A stretch of DNA of 64,000 nucleotides from Zobellia uliginosa (GTDB lineage Bacteria > Bacteroidota > Bacteroidia > Flavobacteriales > Flavobacteriaceae). Positions 46,697 through 55,742 of this stretch are shown one piece after another. The stretch covers positions 1,009 through 65,008 of the forward strand of contig NZ_JAHKPY010000004.1 in assembly GCF_018860745.1 (NCBI RefSeq). The letters run 5' to 3'. The notes under the pieces are model-generated. The model did no database searches. It was given only the letters and a program-made list of their open reading frames with translations, and was not told the origin of the DNA. Each line of letters starts with the position of its first letter. The first letter of the stretch is position 1. The translations under genes and the position numbers were made by a program.

Positions 46697-47800
46697 TTAG
46701 TTTATAACAGCATTCAATTTTGCCCATAGTTCATTGTCAAAACTAGAAAGGCCTAATTGCGTTTCTCCTGCTGTTTCACCGCTACGCACAACTACCAAAT
46801 TTTTGCTGGGTACCACATATATTTTTTGGTCGTTGGCACCTAATGCGGCAAATAGATCAGAAGGTGCATTTGGTATTAGATTACTTGCTATTACTTCTTG
46901 AGAAGTAGTTCCCATATAACTTTGTTTTCCATTAAGCCACCATAGGTAACCATAGCTCTTATTAAGTTCTTGAGAGGTAGAGATCATATCATTAAAATAA
47001 TTCTCACTAATTAGTGCGTTACCATCCCATGTACCTTTATTTAGAGCAAGTAGTCCAAACCTGGCCATAGTGCGCGTGTTACTGTTATAAATGTTGAGTC
47101 CAAGAGCTTTGGTCCAATTTCCTTCCATGCCTATTACATCTTCGAGTTTTGTTTTGCCGTAATTTTGAAAGCCTACTCCTGTACTTTGAGAAATAATATC
47201 TTGAAGTAAGATAAAAGCGCCTTGATGGTAGGCCCATCTTGTTCCTGCATCTGAAGTATAATCAAGGCAATTTGGCAAGGTGCATACCCATGCGGTATAA
47301 TCTCCCACATGGTCAGTTAGGCCCGAAGTCATGGTCATATGGTGTTTTATTGTGATAAGGTTTTCTTTTTCGGTGGATAAAGAGCTCCAGTTCATGCCTA
47401 GATAATCAGATGTTTTATCATCAATGTTGAGCAAACCTTCCTCTTGAGCTATACCGGCAATAGTAGCAGTCAAGCTTTTTCCGGCAGAAAACCAAGTCCA
47501 TTTTGCATTGGCATTATGGCCATTAAAGTACTTTTCCATTACGATGCGCCCATTTTTTAAAACTATAAAGCCTTTGGTCTCGTTCGCTTCCAGATACGAA
47601 TACAGATTTTCTATTTCAGTATCGTTCCAATTGAGCTGGTCTATGGTGGTAGTTTCCCATTTATTATCCGTTATCGATGGGAAATACATTTCTTCAGATT
47701 CATTATCTATCTCGGTGGATGCAGAATCAACTTTATCTTTTGAACAGCTTGCGAGTACTATCAAAAGAAAGCTTAGTAAGAGAGTGGTTTTAAGTTTCAT
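46697..47800 (-). CDS. Lipoprotein serine hydrolase (class C beta-lactamase family)
   Basis: 367 aa. Lipoprotein signal MKLKTTLLLSFLLIVLASC. The beta-lactamase/esterase fold has the nucleophile motif SxxK in WFSAGKSLTA (about 130-140) and later LPNC and YLWWLNG segments. The typical Tyr-x-Asn motif of true beta-lactamases is not obvious (YHQ instead), so an esterase or peptidase role is more likely than antibiotic hydrolysis. Substrate unknown. Divergent from rimO. Confidence 0.88.
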   Translation of the reverse strand: MKLKTTLLLSFLLIVLASCSKDKVDSASTEIDNESEEMYFPSITDNKWETTTIDQLNWNDTEIENLYSYLEANETKGFIVLKNGRIVMEKYFNGHNANAKWTWFSAGKSLTATIAGIAQEEGLLNIDDKTSDYLGMNWSSLSTEKENLITIKHHMTMTSGLTDHVGDYTAWVCTLPNCLDYTSDAGTRWAYHQGAFILLQDIISQSTGVGFQNYGKTKLEDVIGMEGNWTKALGLNIYNSNTRTMARFGLLALNKGTWDGNALISENYFNDMISTSQELNKSYGYLWWLNGKQSYMGTTSQEVIASNLIPNAPSDLFAALGANDQKIYVVPSKNLVVVRSGETAGETQLGLSSFDNELWAKLNAVIN

Positions 47801-47896
47801 GGTAATGGTTTCTTATTGGACATCAACTTGTTACTAAAGTTTAACGCAATTCAACAAGAAATCGTACCAAAAGGAAGCTGTTCGTTCATCTTGTTG

Positions 47897-47904
47897 TATT
47901 TTTG
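47897..47904 (+). promoter_or_regulatory. Bacteroidota -7 box (TATTTTTG) for rimO
   Basis: Exact TAnnTTTG match 16 bp upstream of the ATG at 47921. It supports that start over the longer frame from 47816. Confidence 0.55.
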
Positions 47905-47920
47905 CGCTCAATTTCTAGTT

Positions 47921-49222
47921 ATGAGAACAAAATCGCAGAAGCAAAATAAAATCAATGTAGTTACTTTGGGATGCTCTAAAAACGTGTATGATTCCGAAGT
48001 ACTCATGGGGCAGTTGCGTGCCAATGACAAAGAAGTGGTACATGAAGAGGAGGGTAATGTTGTTGTAATCAATACCTGCGGATTTATCGCAAACGCAAAG
48101 GAAGAAAGCGTAAATACTATTTTGGAATACGTTCAAAAAAAAGAAGCTGGTCAGGTAGACAAAGTATTTGTAACCGGTTGCCTAAGTGAACGTTATAAGC
48201 CAGATTTACAAAAAGAAATTCCTAATGTAGATGAGTATTTCGGTACTAGTGAGTTACCCAATTTGCTAAAAGCATTAGGTGCGGATTACAAGCATGAATT
48301 AATTGGTGAACGTCTCACGACTACACCAAAAAACTATGCATATTTAAAAATTGCTGAAGGGTGTGATAGACCTTGTTCGTTCTGTGCAATACCCATAATG
48401 AGGGGTAAACACCGCAGTACGCCTATTGAAGATTTAGTTACTGAAGCTGAGAAATTGGCGGCAAAAGGAGTTAAAGAGCTTATTCTTATTGCACAGGATT
48501 TGACCTATTACGGTCTTGACCTTTATAAAAAGAGAAACTTGGCAGAACTACTTCAAGCCTTGGTAAAAGTTGAAGGTATTGAATGGATTAGGCTACATTA
48601 CGCGTTTCCAACAGGATTTCCTTTAGATGTGCTTGATGTAATGAAAGAAGAACCTAAGGTCTGTAATTACTTAGATATTCCATTACAGCATATTTCTGAT
48701 GCGATTCTTAAAAGTATGCGTCGTGGAACTACACAGGCAAAAACAACAAAATTGTTGAAGGAGTTTAGGGCAGCTGTACCGGAAATGACCATTCGTACTA
48801 CTCTAATCGTGGGGTATCCGGGAGAGACGGAGGAAGATTTTCAGACCTTAAAAAAATGGGTAGCAGATATGCGTTTTGAGCGGTTAGGTTGTTTTACCTA
48901 TAGCCATGAGGAGAATACGCATGCCTATACCTTGGAAGATGATGTACCGGAAGATGTAAAACAAGAAAGGGCCAATGAGATTATGGAATTACAATCTCAG
49001 ATTTCATGGGAGCTCAATCAACAAAAAATAGGACAAACTTTTCGATGTATCATAGACAGGAAGGAAGGAAATTATTTTGTGGGCCGTACGGAATTTGATT
49101 CTCCGGATGTGGATAATGAAGTTTTAATTGATGCCGCAAAGTACTATTTGAAACAAGGGGAGTTTGCAAATATAAAAATTACGGAAGCTGCGGATTTTGA
49201 CTTGTACGGAGAGCCTATATAG
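47921..49222 (+). CDS. rimO: Ribosomal protein S12 methylthiotransferase RimO
   Basis: Radical-SAM enzyme that methylthiolates an aspartate of ribosomal protein S12. 433 aa from the ATG at 47921 (MRTKSQKQNKINVVTLGCSK). N-terminal UPF0004 iron-sulfur cysteines: 18, 53 and 87 (TLGCSK, INTCGF, VTGCLSE). Radical SAM CxxxCxxC: 148, 152 and 155 (GCDRPCSFCAIP). C-terminal TRAM domain (about 370-433). The distinction from MiaB rests on the overall pattern, including MRRGTT and LRTTLIVGYPG-like segments. Confidence 0.94.
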   Translation: MRTKSQKQNKINVVTLGCSKNVYDSEVLMGQLRANDKEVVHEEEGNVVVINTCGFIANAKEESVNTILEYVQKKEAGQVDKVFVTGCLSERYKPDLQKEIPNVDEYFGTSELPNLLKALGADYKHELIGERLTTTPKNYAYLKIAEGCDRPCSFCAIPIMRGKHRSTPIEDLVTEAEKLAAKGVKELILIAQDLTYYGLDLYKKRNLAELLQALVKVEGIEWIRLHYAFPTGFPLDVLDVMKEEPKVCNYLDIPLQHISDAILKSMRRGTTQAKTTKLLKEFRAAVPEMTIRTTLIVGYPGETEEDFQTLKKWVADMRFERLGCFTYSHEENTHAYTLEDDVPEDVKQERANEIMELQSQISWELNQQKIGQTFRCIIDRKEGNYFVGRTEFDSPDVDNEVLIDAAKYYLKQGEFANIKITEAADFDLYGEPI

Positions 49223-49257
49223 CTTCAATACATATAAAAAGTTTCTATTTAGAATTA

Positions 49258-49287
49258 CAACCCGTCCATTAATGGACGGGTTTTTTT
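49258..49287 (+). terminator. Intrinsic terminator of rimO
   Basis: Perfect 10-bp palindrome CCCGTCCATT/AATGGACGGG (49261-49280) followed by a run of seven T. Confidence 0.88.
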
Positions 49288-49432
49288 GCCTTTAGATTTT
49301 ATGTGCAATAGGTTTTTTAAACGTACTTATTACACTTCAAAATTATTCACTACTTTAGAGGAAATCAATTTAGGAGTATAAATTTCTATTTTGATTGTCA
49401 AAAATCAAACATTAGAACTTTAGTAGAATAGT

Positions 49433-50590
49433 ATGGACGACTTGCGAATTGAAAAAATAGAACTTTTTAAAGTGCCACCACGTTGGCTTTTTCTGAAAAT
49501 AACAACTAAAAGCGGAATCATAGGTTGGGGGGAACCCGTTGTAGAAGGTAAGGCCGCTACGGTTGAAGCCTGTGTTAACGAACTTTCGCAATATATAATA
49601 GGTCGCTCTGCCAGTGACATTGAAGATATTTGGCAAACCTTGTACGGAGGGGGGTTTTACCGTGGGGGTCCTATTCTTATGAGTGCAATTTCTGGTATTG
49701 ATCAAGCGCTTTGGGATATAAAAGGAAAACATTTAGGTGTTCCCGTTTATGACCTTTTAGGTGGTGCCGTTCGTAAGAAAATGAAGATGTACTGTTGGAT
49801 CGGGGGAGACCACCCGGAAGTTGTTTTAGAGCAAGCGCGTGAAAAAGTAGAACAGGGCTATAAGGCGGTTAAAATGAATGCTACAGGTGCTTTTGCTTGG
49901 ATAGATTCATTACAGAAGGTAAAGACCGTTGCAGATAATATAAGGTTGCTTCGTGAAGAATTTGGAGATACGCTAGACGTTGGTTTGGATTTTCATGGAA
50001 GAATACACAAGGGTATGGTAAAACGTCTTATTGATGAGCTTGCTCCATACAATCCTATGTTTATTGAGGAACCGGTCTTGAGTGAGAACAAAGAGGCTTT
50101 TGACCATATTTATCCATATACTAGTGTTCCTATTGCCACAGGAGAACGTATGTTCTCTCGCTGGGATTTTAAAGAATTGTTGCATAGAGGTACAGTAGAT
50201 ATTATTCAACCGGATTTAAGTCATGCCGGTGGAATTTCTGAGGTACGGAGAATAGCAGCTATGGCAGAAGCCTACGATGTAGCTTTGGCACCTCATTGTC
50301 CTTTGGGACCAGTGGCTCTAGCTTCTTGCTTACATGTTGATTTTAATTCTATAAATGCTGTAATTCAAGAAAGTAGCTTGGGTATACATTATAACAAGGG
50401 TTTTGATTTGTTGGATTATATGGATAATCCTGAAGTTTTTGATGTAAAAGATGGCTATGTAGAACTTCTTAAGAAGCCAGGTCTAGGTGTGGATATTAAT
50501 GAAGAAAAGTTGAGAGAGGGCCAGAAGATAGGTCATGACTGGGCTAATCCTGTATGGAGAAATGAAGATGGTAGTTTTGCCGAATGGTAA
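49433..50590 (+). CDS. dgoD: D-galactonate dehydratase
   Basis: Dehydrates D-galactonate to 2-keto-3-deoxy-galactonate. 385 aa, enolase superfamily (MR/MLE type). The sequence parallels E. coli DgoD from end to end (PPRWLFLKI, GFYRGGPILMSAISGIDQAL, GERMFSRWDFK, QPDLSHAGGI, APHCPLGP). Predicted metal ligands are Asp186, Glu212 and Glu238; catalytic His188 and His288 keep the E. coli spacing (each three positions higher). A related aldonate substrate is possible. It leads a cassette with a GntP permease and an SMP-30 lactonase. Confidence 0.95.
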   Translation: MDDLRIEKIELFKVPPRWLFLKITTKSGIIGWGEPVVEGKAATVEACVNELSQYIIGRSASDIEDIWQTLYGGGFYRGGPILMSAISGIDQALWDIKGKHLGVPVYDLLGGAVRKKMKMYCWIGGDHPEVVLEQAREKVEQGYKAVKMNATGAFAWIDSLQKVKTVADNIRLLREEFGDTLDVGLDFHGRIHKGMVKRLIDELAPYNPMFIEEPVLSENKEAFDHIYPYTSVPIATGERMFSRWDFKELLHRGTVDIIQPDLSHAGGISEVRRIAAMAEAYDVALAPHCPLGPVALASCLHVDFNSINAVIQESSLGIHYNKGFDLLDYMDNPEVFDVKDGYVELLKKPGLGVDINEEKLREGQKIGHDWANPVWRNEDGSFAEW

Positions 50591-50657
50591 AAACCTGGCT
50601 AAATTAGAGTTTTGAAAGATTAAGTTCTTAAATTCAGAGAACTTAAACCAACCGATT

Positions 50658-51980
50658 ATGCGTTATGTTATTGCCTTGGTCTGCGCCCTTGCATTTATTA
50701 TTCTGGGTATTGTTCGCTGGAAAATTCATCCGTTTTTTGTGCTGTTATTGGCTGCCACCGGTTATGGATTTATAACGGGAATGAGCGTTGAGGCCATTAT
50801 AGGTTCCATAAATAATGGCTTCGGTAGCATAATGGGTAAAATTGGCCTAATCATATTTTTTGGAGTGGCCATTGGTACGGTTTTGGAAAAATCAGGAGGG
50901 GCTATGGTAATAGCTACTCGTATGATTCAGCTAATTGGTGAGAAATCCATTCATTTAGCTATGATGCTAACAGGTTATCTCCTATCTATTCCTGTATTTG
51001 CGGATAGCGCTCTTATTATCATGAACTCCTTGAATAAGGCACTTTCCAAAAAGGCAAAAGTTGCGTATGCGGGCACTACAGCAGCTTTGGCCTTAGGACT
51101 TATGGCAACGCATGTAATGGTGCCGCCAACACCAGGGCCTATTGCCGCAGCGGGAATTTTGAACGCGGAATTGGGAAGTGTAATTTTATGGGGTTTGATC
51201 GTTAGTTCCTTATCACTCATAAGTTGCTATTTTTTTGCAACCAAAATTGCTTCTAAAGTAGACATTCCCATTCATATGGAAGTGACTCCTAGTGTAGTGC
51301 ATCGTCCTAAATTATCACTTTCATTATTGTGCATTGTAGTTCCTATATTTCTTATTGTATTAAAATCTGTTTTTGATTATCCTGCGTTCACTCTTAGTAG
51401 TTTATCCATATATCCGATCATAGCTTTTTTGGGTACACCGGTCATTTCACTTTTAGTGGGGGTTATCCTATCACTGCTCCTACCGGAAAAATTAGACCAA
51501 AGAGTTTATTCGGCAACGGGTTGGTTGGGTGATTCTTTGCGTATTGCAGCTCCTATTATTTTAATTACAGGAGCTGGAGGAATTTTTGGAGCCATGCTTC
51601 AAAATTCAGGTTTTGCAGATATGATTACAGAAAGTTTTTCAGAAATGTCTATCGGTCTGTTTTTTCCATTTTTGCTGGCAGCTTGTTTAAAGACAACACA
51701 AGGCTCATCTACTGTTGCCTTAATAACCACGGCTTCTATAGTCGCCCCAATGATGCCTGCACTGGGACTTGATGAAGTTTTTATGAAGACCATGACCGTT
51801 TTGGCAATTGGTGCAGGTTCTACGGTAGTTTCGCACGCTAATGATAGTTTCTTTTGGGTATTTACGCAATTAACCGGTATGGATGTAAAACAGGGAAATC
51901 AAATACAAACCGTTGGTACTTTAATTTTAGGTACGTCTGCAATGACAGTAATATTTTGTATTTCAAAAATTATGGGTTAA
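50658..51980 (+). CDS. GntP family aldonate:proton symporter
   Basis: A 440-aa inner-membrane protein with about 12-13 predicted helices. GntP family signatures: GSIMGKIGLIIFFGVAIGTVL near the N terminus, THVMVPPTPGPIAAAG in the middle, TQGSSTVALIT and HANDSFFWVF toward the end. Family members import gluconate, galactonate-like aldonates or related acids. Between the dehydratase and lactonase genes with short spacers, so its substrate is inferred to be D-galactonate or a similar sugar acid. Confidence 0.93.
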   Translation: MRYVIALVCALAFIILGIVRWKIHPFFVLLLAATGYGFITGMSVEAIIGSINNGFGSIMGKIGLIIFFGVAIGTVLEKSGGAMVIATRMIQLIGEKSIHLAMMLTGYLLSIPVFADSALIIMNSLNKALSKKAKVAYAGTTAALALGLMATHVMVPPTPGPIAAAGILNAELGSVILWGLIVSSLSLISCYFFATKIASKVDIPIHMEVTPSVVHRPKLSLSLLCIVVPIFLIVLKSVFDYPAFTLSSLSIYPIIAFLGTPVISLLVGVILSLLLPEKLDQRVYSATGWLGDSLRIAAPIILITGAGGIFGAMLQNSGFADMITESFSEMSIGLFFPFLLAACLKTTQGSSTVALITTASIVAPMMPALGLDEVFMKTMTVLAIGAGSTVVSHANDSFFWVFTQLTGMDVKQGNQIQTVGTLILGTSAMTVIFCISKIMG

Positions 51981-52013
51981 TATAAAATTGATAATTATTT
52001 AAATGATTCGGTT

Positions 52014-53012
52014 ATGAGTAGATTTTACATACTTGTTTTTATAATAGCGTTTCACGCATCCCTTATATCCCAAGAAATGAATCATTCGTTTTCAGTTGAA
52101 ATTATGGATGAAGAAGCATTACAGATAATAGATGAGAATGCTGATTTTAATATTATAGGAAGTGGTTTTAGTTGGACGGAAGGTCCTTTGTGGATTGCAG
52201 ATGGTGATTATCTTTTGTTTTCTGATATACCTAATAACACCGTTTTCAAGATTGATGCTTTAGGGAATACAACTGAATATCTAAAACCGTCAGGTTACTT
52301 GGGTGAAAGTGATTATGGGGCAGAACCGGGGTCCAATGGATTATTATTGAGTCCTGATGGAAAATTAATATTGATGCAGCATGGCGAAAGGCGAGTAGCT
52401 CAAATGAAATCTGATATAAATGCACCTAAAGCGGAGTATGATGTCCTTGCGGATTCTTTTAAGGGTAAACGATTCAATAGTCCTAATGATGGCGTTTTTG
52501 ATGCCGATGGAAATTTGTATTTCACAGACCCACCGTACGGGCTTCCGCAACAAATGGACGACCCAGATAAGGAGCTGGATTACCAAGGGGTATATTGTTT
52601 AAAGACTTCAGGAGAAGTGGTTTTGGTAGATAAATTGTCTAGACCTAACGGTGTGGCCGTAAGTAATGATGGTTCCAAATTGTACGTAGCCGTGTCCAAT
52701 CCTGAACACGCGGTTTGGTACCAATATGACATTTTCGCCCCAGGTGCGGTGGATAATAAAAAGTTGTTTTATGATGTTACCAATTTGATAGGGAAAGAAG
52801 GCCAGCAAGGTTTGCCTGATGGCATGAAAATGCACAGTAAAGGATATTTGTTTGCCACGGGTCCTGGCGGGGTTTGGATATTTAATGAAGAAGGAAAAGC
52901 TATAGCACGGATTCATACCGGCGAAAAAACGGCCAATTGTGCTTTTGGAAAAGATGAAAAAGTCCTCTATTTGACGGCGGATAATTATGTTATGACTGTT
53001 TCGCTTAAATAA
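52014..53012 (+). CDS. Exported SMP-30/gluconolactonase-type lactonase
   Basis: A 332-aa six-bladed propeller of the SGL (gluconolactonase/SMP-30) family. Signal peptide about 1-19 (ends LISQ), so the enzyme should act in the periplasm or outside. Metal-site and active-site segments: GFSWTEGPLWIADGDYLLF (Glu ligand), RFNSPNDGVFDADGNLYF (Asn), and SRPNGVAVSNDGSKLYVA (Asp/Asn). Expected to open sugar-acid lactones such as galactono- or gluconolactone before uptake by the GntP permease. Last gene of the aldonate cassette. Confidence 0.91.
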   Translation: MSRFYILVFIIAFHASLISQEMNHSFSVEIMDEEALQIIDENADFNIIGSGFSWTEGPLWIADGDYLLFSDIPNNTVFKIDALGNTTEYLKPSGYLGESDYGAEPGSNGLLLSPDGKLILMQHGERRVAQMKSDINAPKAEYDVLADSFKGKRFNSPNDGVFDADGNLYFTDPPYGLPQQMDDPDKELDYQGVYCLKTSGEVVLVDKLSRPNGVAVSNDGSKLYVAVSNPEHAVWYQYDIFAPGAVDNKKLFYDVTNLIGKEGQQGLPDGMKMHSKGYLFATGPGGVWIFNEEGKAIARIHTGEKTANCAFGKDEKVLYLTADNYVMTVSLK

Positions 53013-53032
53013 AATAACCTTCTAAAAAAAGC

Positions 53033-53062
53033 AAAACCCCTACAGTAAGCTGTGGGGGTTTT
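53033..53062. terminator. Intrinsic terminator after the lactonase gene
   Basis: AAAACCCCTACAG pairs with CTGTGGGGGTTTT around a TAAG loop, flanked by A and T runs. It can serve both the forward cassette and the convergent minus-strand gene. Confidence 0.82.
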
Positions 53063-53085
53063 AATGTGCAAAATAGGGTTTCTGG

Positions 53086-53571
53086 TTAAACAAGAGCGTT
53101 AATCATATCTGCCCATTTTTCTGCCGTTTGTAACTCTCCATTTAATTGTAAGTTATTTTGAGAGTTGAAAAGCTCAAAAACCACACCTTTACTTGCTGAT
53201 GGGCTAGTATTGAAAACGAGTTCTACTCGCTCAATAGTCTGTTCTACTTTTCCATTTTTACGAACGGATTTTCCTATTTTGGAAACCTTGCAGTTCTTTA
53301 CGTCTTTTAGGTTAACGGATAATTTTTCTGTAGCAACTTTTTCTTCTTTATAGAAAAAAACAGCTCTCTTACCAGTATCCATACCTATTATAAAATCGCC
53401 AACATACTCATGTTCATGTATTTTACAATGGTCTTGTTCCGCAAAATCATTTAAGGAACGGAGCATTGCTTTTTCTTTTTTCTTTACGCTTCTGGTAACC
53501 AGTACAAAAGGGGTTACACATAGTATTACGGATACGGCCCCAATAAGGGTCGTGCCTAAATCTAAATCCAT
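53086..53571 (-). CDS. Hypothetical protein with N-terminal membrane helix
   Basis: Not recognised. 161 aa: an N-terminal membrane helix (about 7-26, TTLIGAVSVILCVTPFVLVT), then a basic stretch and a soluble beta-rich cytoplasmic domain (about 55-160) with two halves (DFIIGMDTGKRAVFFYKEEK; VELVFNTSPSASKGVVFELF). A membrane-tethered PH-like domain is possible but unproven. Spaced 73 bp from the convergent lactonase gene. Confidence 0.72.
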   Translation of the reverse strand: MDLDLGTTLIGAVSVILCVTPFVLVTRSVKKKEKAMLRSLNDFAEQDHCKIHEHEYVGDFIIGMDTGKRAVFFYKEEKVATEKLSVNLKDVKNCKVSKIGKSVRKNGKVEQTIERVELVFNTSPSASKGVVFELFNSQNNLQLNGELQTAEKWADMINALV

Positions 53572-53670
53572 TTTTTAAGTTTTTTAAATTGATAAATAGG
53601 GCAATGCGTTTTGCAAGCCCAATAGTAGTTGTCAAAACAAGATTTGACGCGGTTTTACTTAAAAATGGAA

Positions 53671-54036
53671 TTACCAGAAATAATGAAAAGGAAAAATAAT
53701 ATCGGTCTTTCCCTTAGAAATAAGAAGATTTTGCGAAAAACGCGTGTATTGTGCCAGTTTACTTTCAAAGGAACGCTCGCTAGTTTTTTGTGTTCCCCAA
53801 AGCTTGTCTGAGCCTTCAAACTGATTTGAACTGTTACTAGAAGGGCTGTCTATTAAAGTTTCTGACTCGGAAGTATGACAGTATAATTTAGCTGTTACCG
53901 CAGAAACTGATTCTTTCTGCGAATGCTCATGGCTTTCTATAGTAAGATTTTGGTCAGGATTTATGCCCATGCCAACGGCACAACAATAAATTGCTGTAAG
54001 CAAGAATAAGCTAAATATCTTTCTAACCGAATCCAT
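53671..54036 (-). CDS. Small exported hypothetical protein
   Basis: Not recognised. 121 aa with a hydrophobic N-terminal signal (MDSVRKIFSLFLLTAIYCCA). The mature part is Ser/Glu/His-rich and mostly disordered by appearance, with a conserved-looking hydrophobic C terminus TDIIFPFHYFW. That ending and the Tyr/Arg-rich QYTRFSQNLLI stretch resemble other small flavobacterial proteins I recall, so the frame is probably real. Same strand as the antiporter gene, whose start lies farther upstream. Confidence 0.62.
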   Translation of the reverse strand: MDSVRKIFSLFLLTAIYCCAVGMGINPDQNLTIESHEHSQKESVSAVTAKLYCHTSESETLIDSPSSNSSNQFEGSDKLWGTQKTSERSFESKLAQYTRFSQNLLISKGKTDIIFPFHYFW

Positions 54037-54082
54037 AAGAACAAAGGTAGAATTATATTAAATTGTAAATGCTAAAAATATG

Positions 54083-55543
54083 TTATTGATTCAAACATTC
54101 TTGAACTTCGTTTAATCCTTCTTCGTTGTCTGAAAGAACTACGAGAGTATCACCGGCTTCAATAATAGTAGATCCATTGGGCGTAATGTAAACATCTTGG
54201 CGTTTGATCATTGCAATAATGGCGTTTTTAGGAAAACTTAGCTCAACTATTTTTTTGTTCACGGCAAAACACTTTGGTGTAATGACGATTTCCTTCATTA
54301 CAGCTTTGGGAATCTCAGCTAGAAATTTCTCGCTTTCATAAATTCGTTTTGCTTTTTCGGGCAGCCCCACATTTAGCCATTTGGCCACTATGGTCAACGT
54401 AGTACCTTGTATTAGAACCGAAGAAACGGAGATAAAGAAAACGATGTTAAAGATAATGTTGGCTTTGTCAATACCGGCCAATAGGGGATAGGTGGCAAAC
54501 ACAATAGGCGAAGCCCCACGAAGGCCAACCCAAGAAATATAGAACCGTCTGCGCAGTTTCATCTTAAACCACATGAGACTAATAAACACTCCAATAGGGC
54601 GTGCCACAAAAATCAAGAATAAGGAAATAAGTAGACCAATACCCATGTATGGTATTACGTGACTAGGGAAAACCAAAAGCCCCAAAGTCAAGAAAAGTAC
54701 GATCTGCATTAACCAAGCTAAACCATCAAACATTCTAAAGATGGTCTTTTTGTGAATCAAATCTTGATTACCCAAATATACAGCACATATGTAGATGGCA
54801 AGAAAGCCGTTACCCCCAATAAAATCAGTTGCGGAAAAGGTGATGAACATTAGTGTAATTACCAGTACAGGGTAAAGACCCTCAAAATCTAGTTTAATCT
54901 TATTAATTACCAACTTGCTTAATTTACCAAAGCCAAAACCTGCTGCTCCACCTAAAATCATTTGCTGCAAGAATACTGGTATTACGGAGGCGAACCCTTG
55001 GTCTTGATTCACTACTAAAGAAAGAAAGGCAATGGTTAATACGTATGCCATAGGGTCGTTACTACCGCTTTCTAATTCTAGGGTGGGTCTAAGGTTGGTT
55101 TTAAGTGCCAAACTTTTTCCTCTCAAAATGGAAAATACGGCTGCGGCATCCGTTGAGGAAACAATAGAACCTAGTAAAAGGCTTTCATAAATAGTGAAGT
55201 CGGTCACGAAATAGACAAATGTACCAAGTGATACCGCAGTTAGGAGAACGCCAAGGGTAGAAAGCAGAATACCTTCCTTAAGGATGGGTTTTACGGCAGG
55301 CCAACTCGTATCCAATCCGCCGGAGAACAATATGAAATTAAGGGAGACCACACCAATGAATTGGGCCATTTTTGGGTCATCAAATAAAATACCACCAATG
55401 CCTTCAGAACCGGCCAACATACCTATACCAAGGAAAAGTAAAAGCGTAGGAACTCCAAATTTATAGGAAGTCTTACCTACAACAATGCTAATGAACAACA
55501 GTAAAGAGCCAATTAAGACAATATTTTCAATAGTGAGATTCAT
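54083..55543 (-). CDS. Potassium/proton antiporter, CvrA/NhaP2-like (CPA1)
   Basis: A 486-aa inner-membrane cation/proton antiporter with about 12 helices in the first 400 residues, followed by a RCK-C (TrkA-C) regulatory domain (about 405-486). Landmarks: LLFLGIGMLAGSEGIGG, SSTDAAAVFSILRG and LELESGSNDPMAYVL (cation-binding Asp and neighbours), GNGFLAIYICAVYLG, and GLRGASPIVFATYPL. Probably controls cytosolic K+ or Na+ and osmotic or pH balance. Exact ion specificity not shown. Confidence 0.92.
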   Translation of the reverse strand: MNLTIENIVLIGSLLLFISIVVGKTSYKFGVPTLLLFLGIGMLAGSEGIGGILFDDPKMAQFIGVVSLNFILFSGGLDTSWPAVKPILKEGILLSTLGVLLTAVSLGTFVYFVTDFTIYESLLLGSIVSSTDAAAVFSILRGKSLALKTNLRPTLELESGSNDPMAYVLTIAFLSLVVNQDQGFASVIPVFLQQMILGGAAGFGFGKLSKLVINKIKLDFEGLYPVLVITLMFITFSATDFIGGNGFLAIYICAVYLGNQDLIHKKTIFRMFDGLAWLMQIVLFLTLGLLVFPSHVIPYMGIGLLISLFLIFVARPIGVFISLMWFKMKLRRRFYISWVGLRGASPIVFATYPLLAGIDKANIIFNIVFFISVSSVLIQGTTLTIVAKWLNVGLPEKAKRIYESEKFLAEIPKAVMKEIVITPKCFAVNKKIVELSFPKNAIIAMIKRQDVYITPNGSTIIEAGDTLVVLSDNEEGLNEVQECLNQ

Positions 55544-55654
55544 TCCTTTTGTGTCCTTAAAAATATCTGTGCAAGATATCGTTTCTAAGTAAGGTAATCA
55601 ATCAAAACGAAGAGGGAGTTTATGGTTTAAGCGAATAAATACCATTTTAAGCGG

Positions 55655-55717
55655 AAATAAAAAAATACCATCAATATCAAGGCGTAAAACACGGTTGACG
55701 CTGATAATGATGGTATT
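55655..55717 (-). terminator. Long intrinsic terminator of the ars operon
   Basis: AATACCATCAATATCA (55664-55679) pairs with the arm at 55702-55717 (one mismatch), and GCGT/ACGC continues the stem after a 2-nt bulge around a 12-nt loop. Read on the minus strand, an A/T-rich T-run follows (55655-55663). It lies directly after the ACR3 stop. Confidence 0.8.
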
Positions 55718-55742
55718 CTTAAATAAACTGTTAAGCGAATTT

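Noticed and set aside
46697-47800. True class C beta-lactamase
   Set aside because: The SxxK motif is present but the Tyr-x-Asn motif is not; an esterase-like serine hydrolase is the safer call.
47816-47920. Longer rimO reading frame
   Set aside because: A -7 box at 47897 and the family start MRTKSQKQNK argue for 47921.
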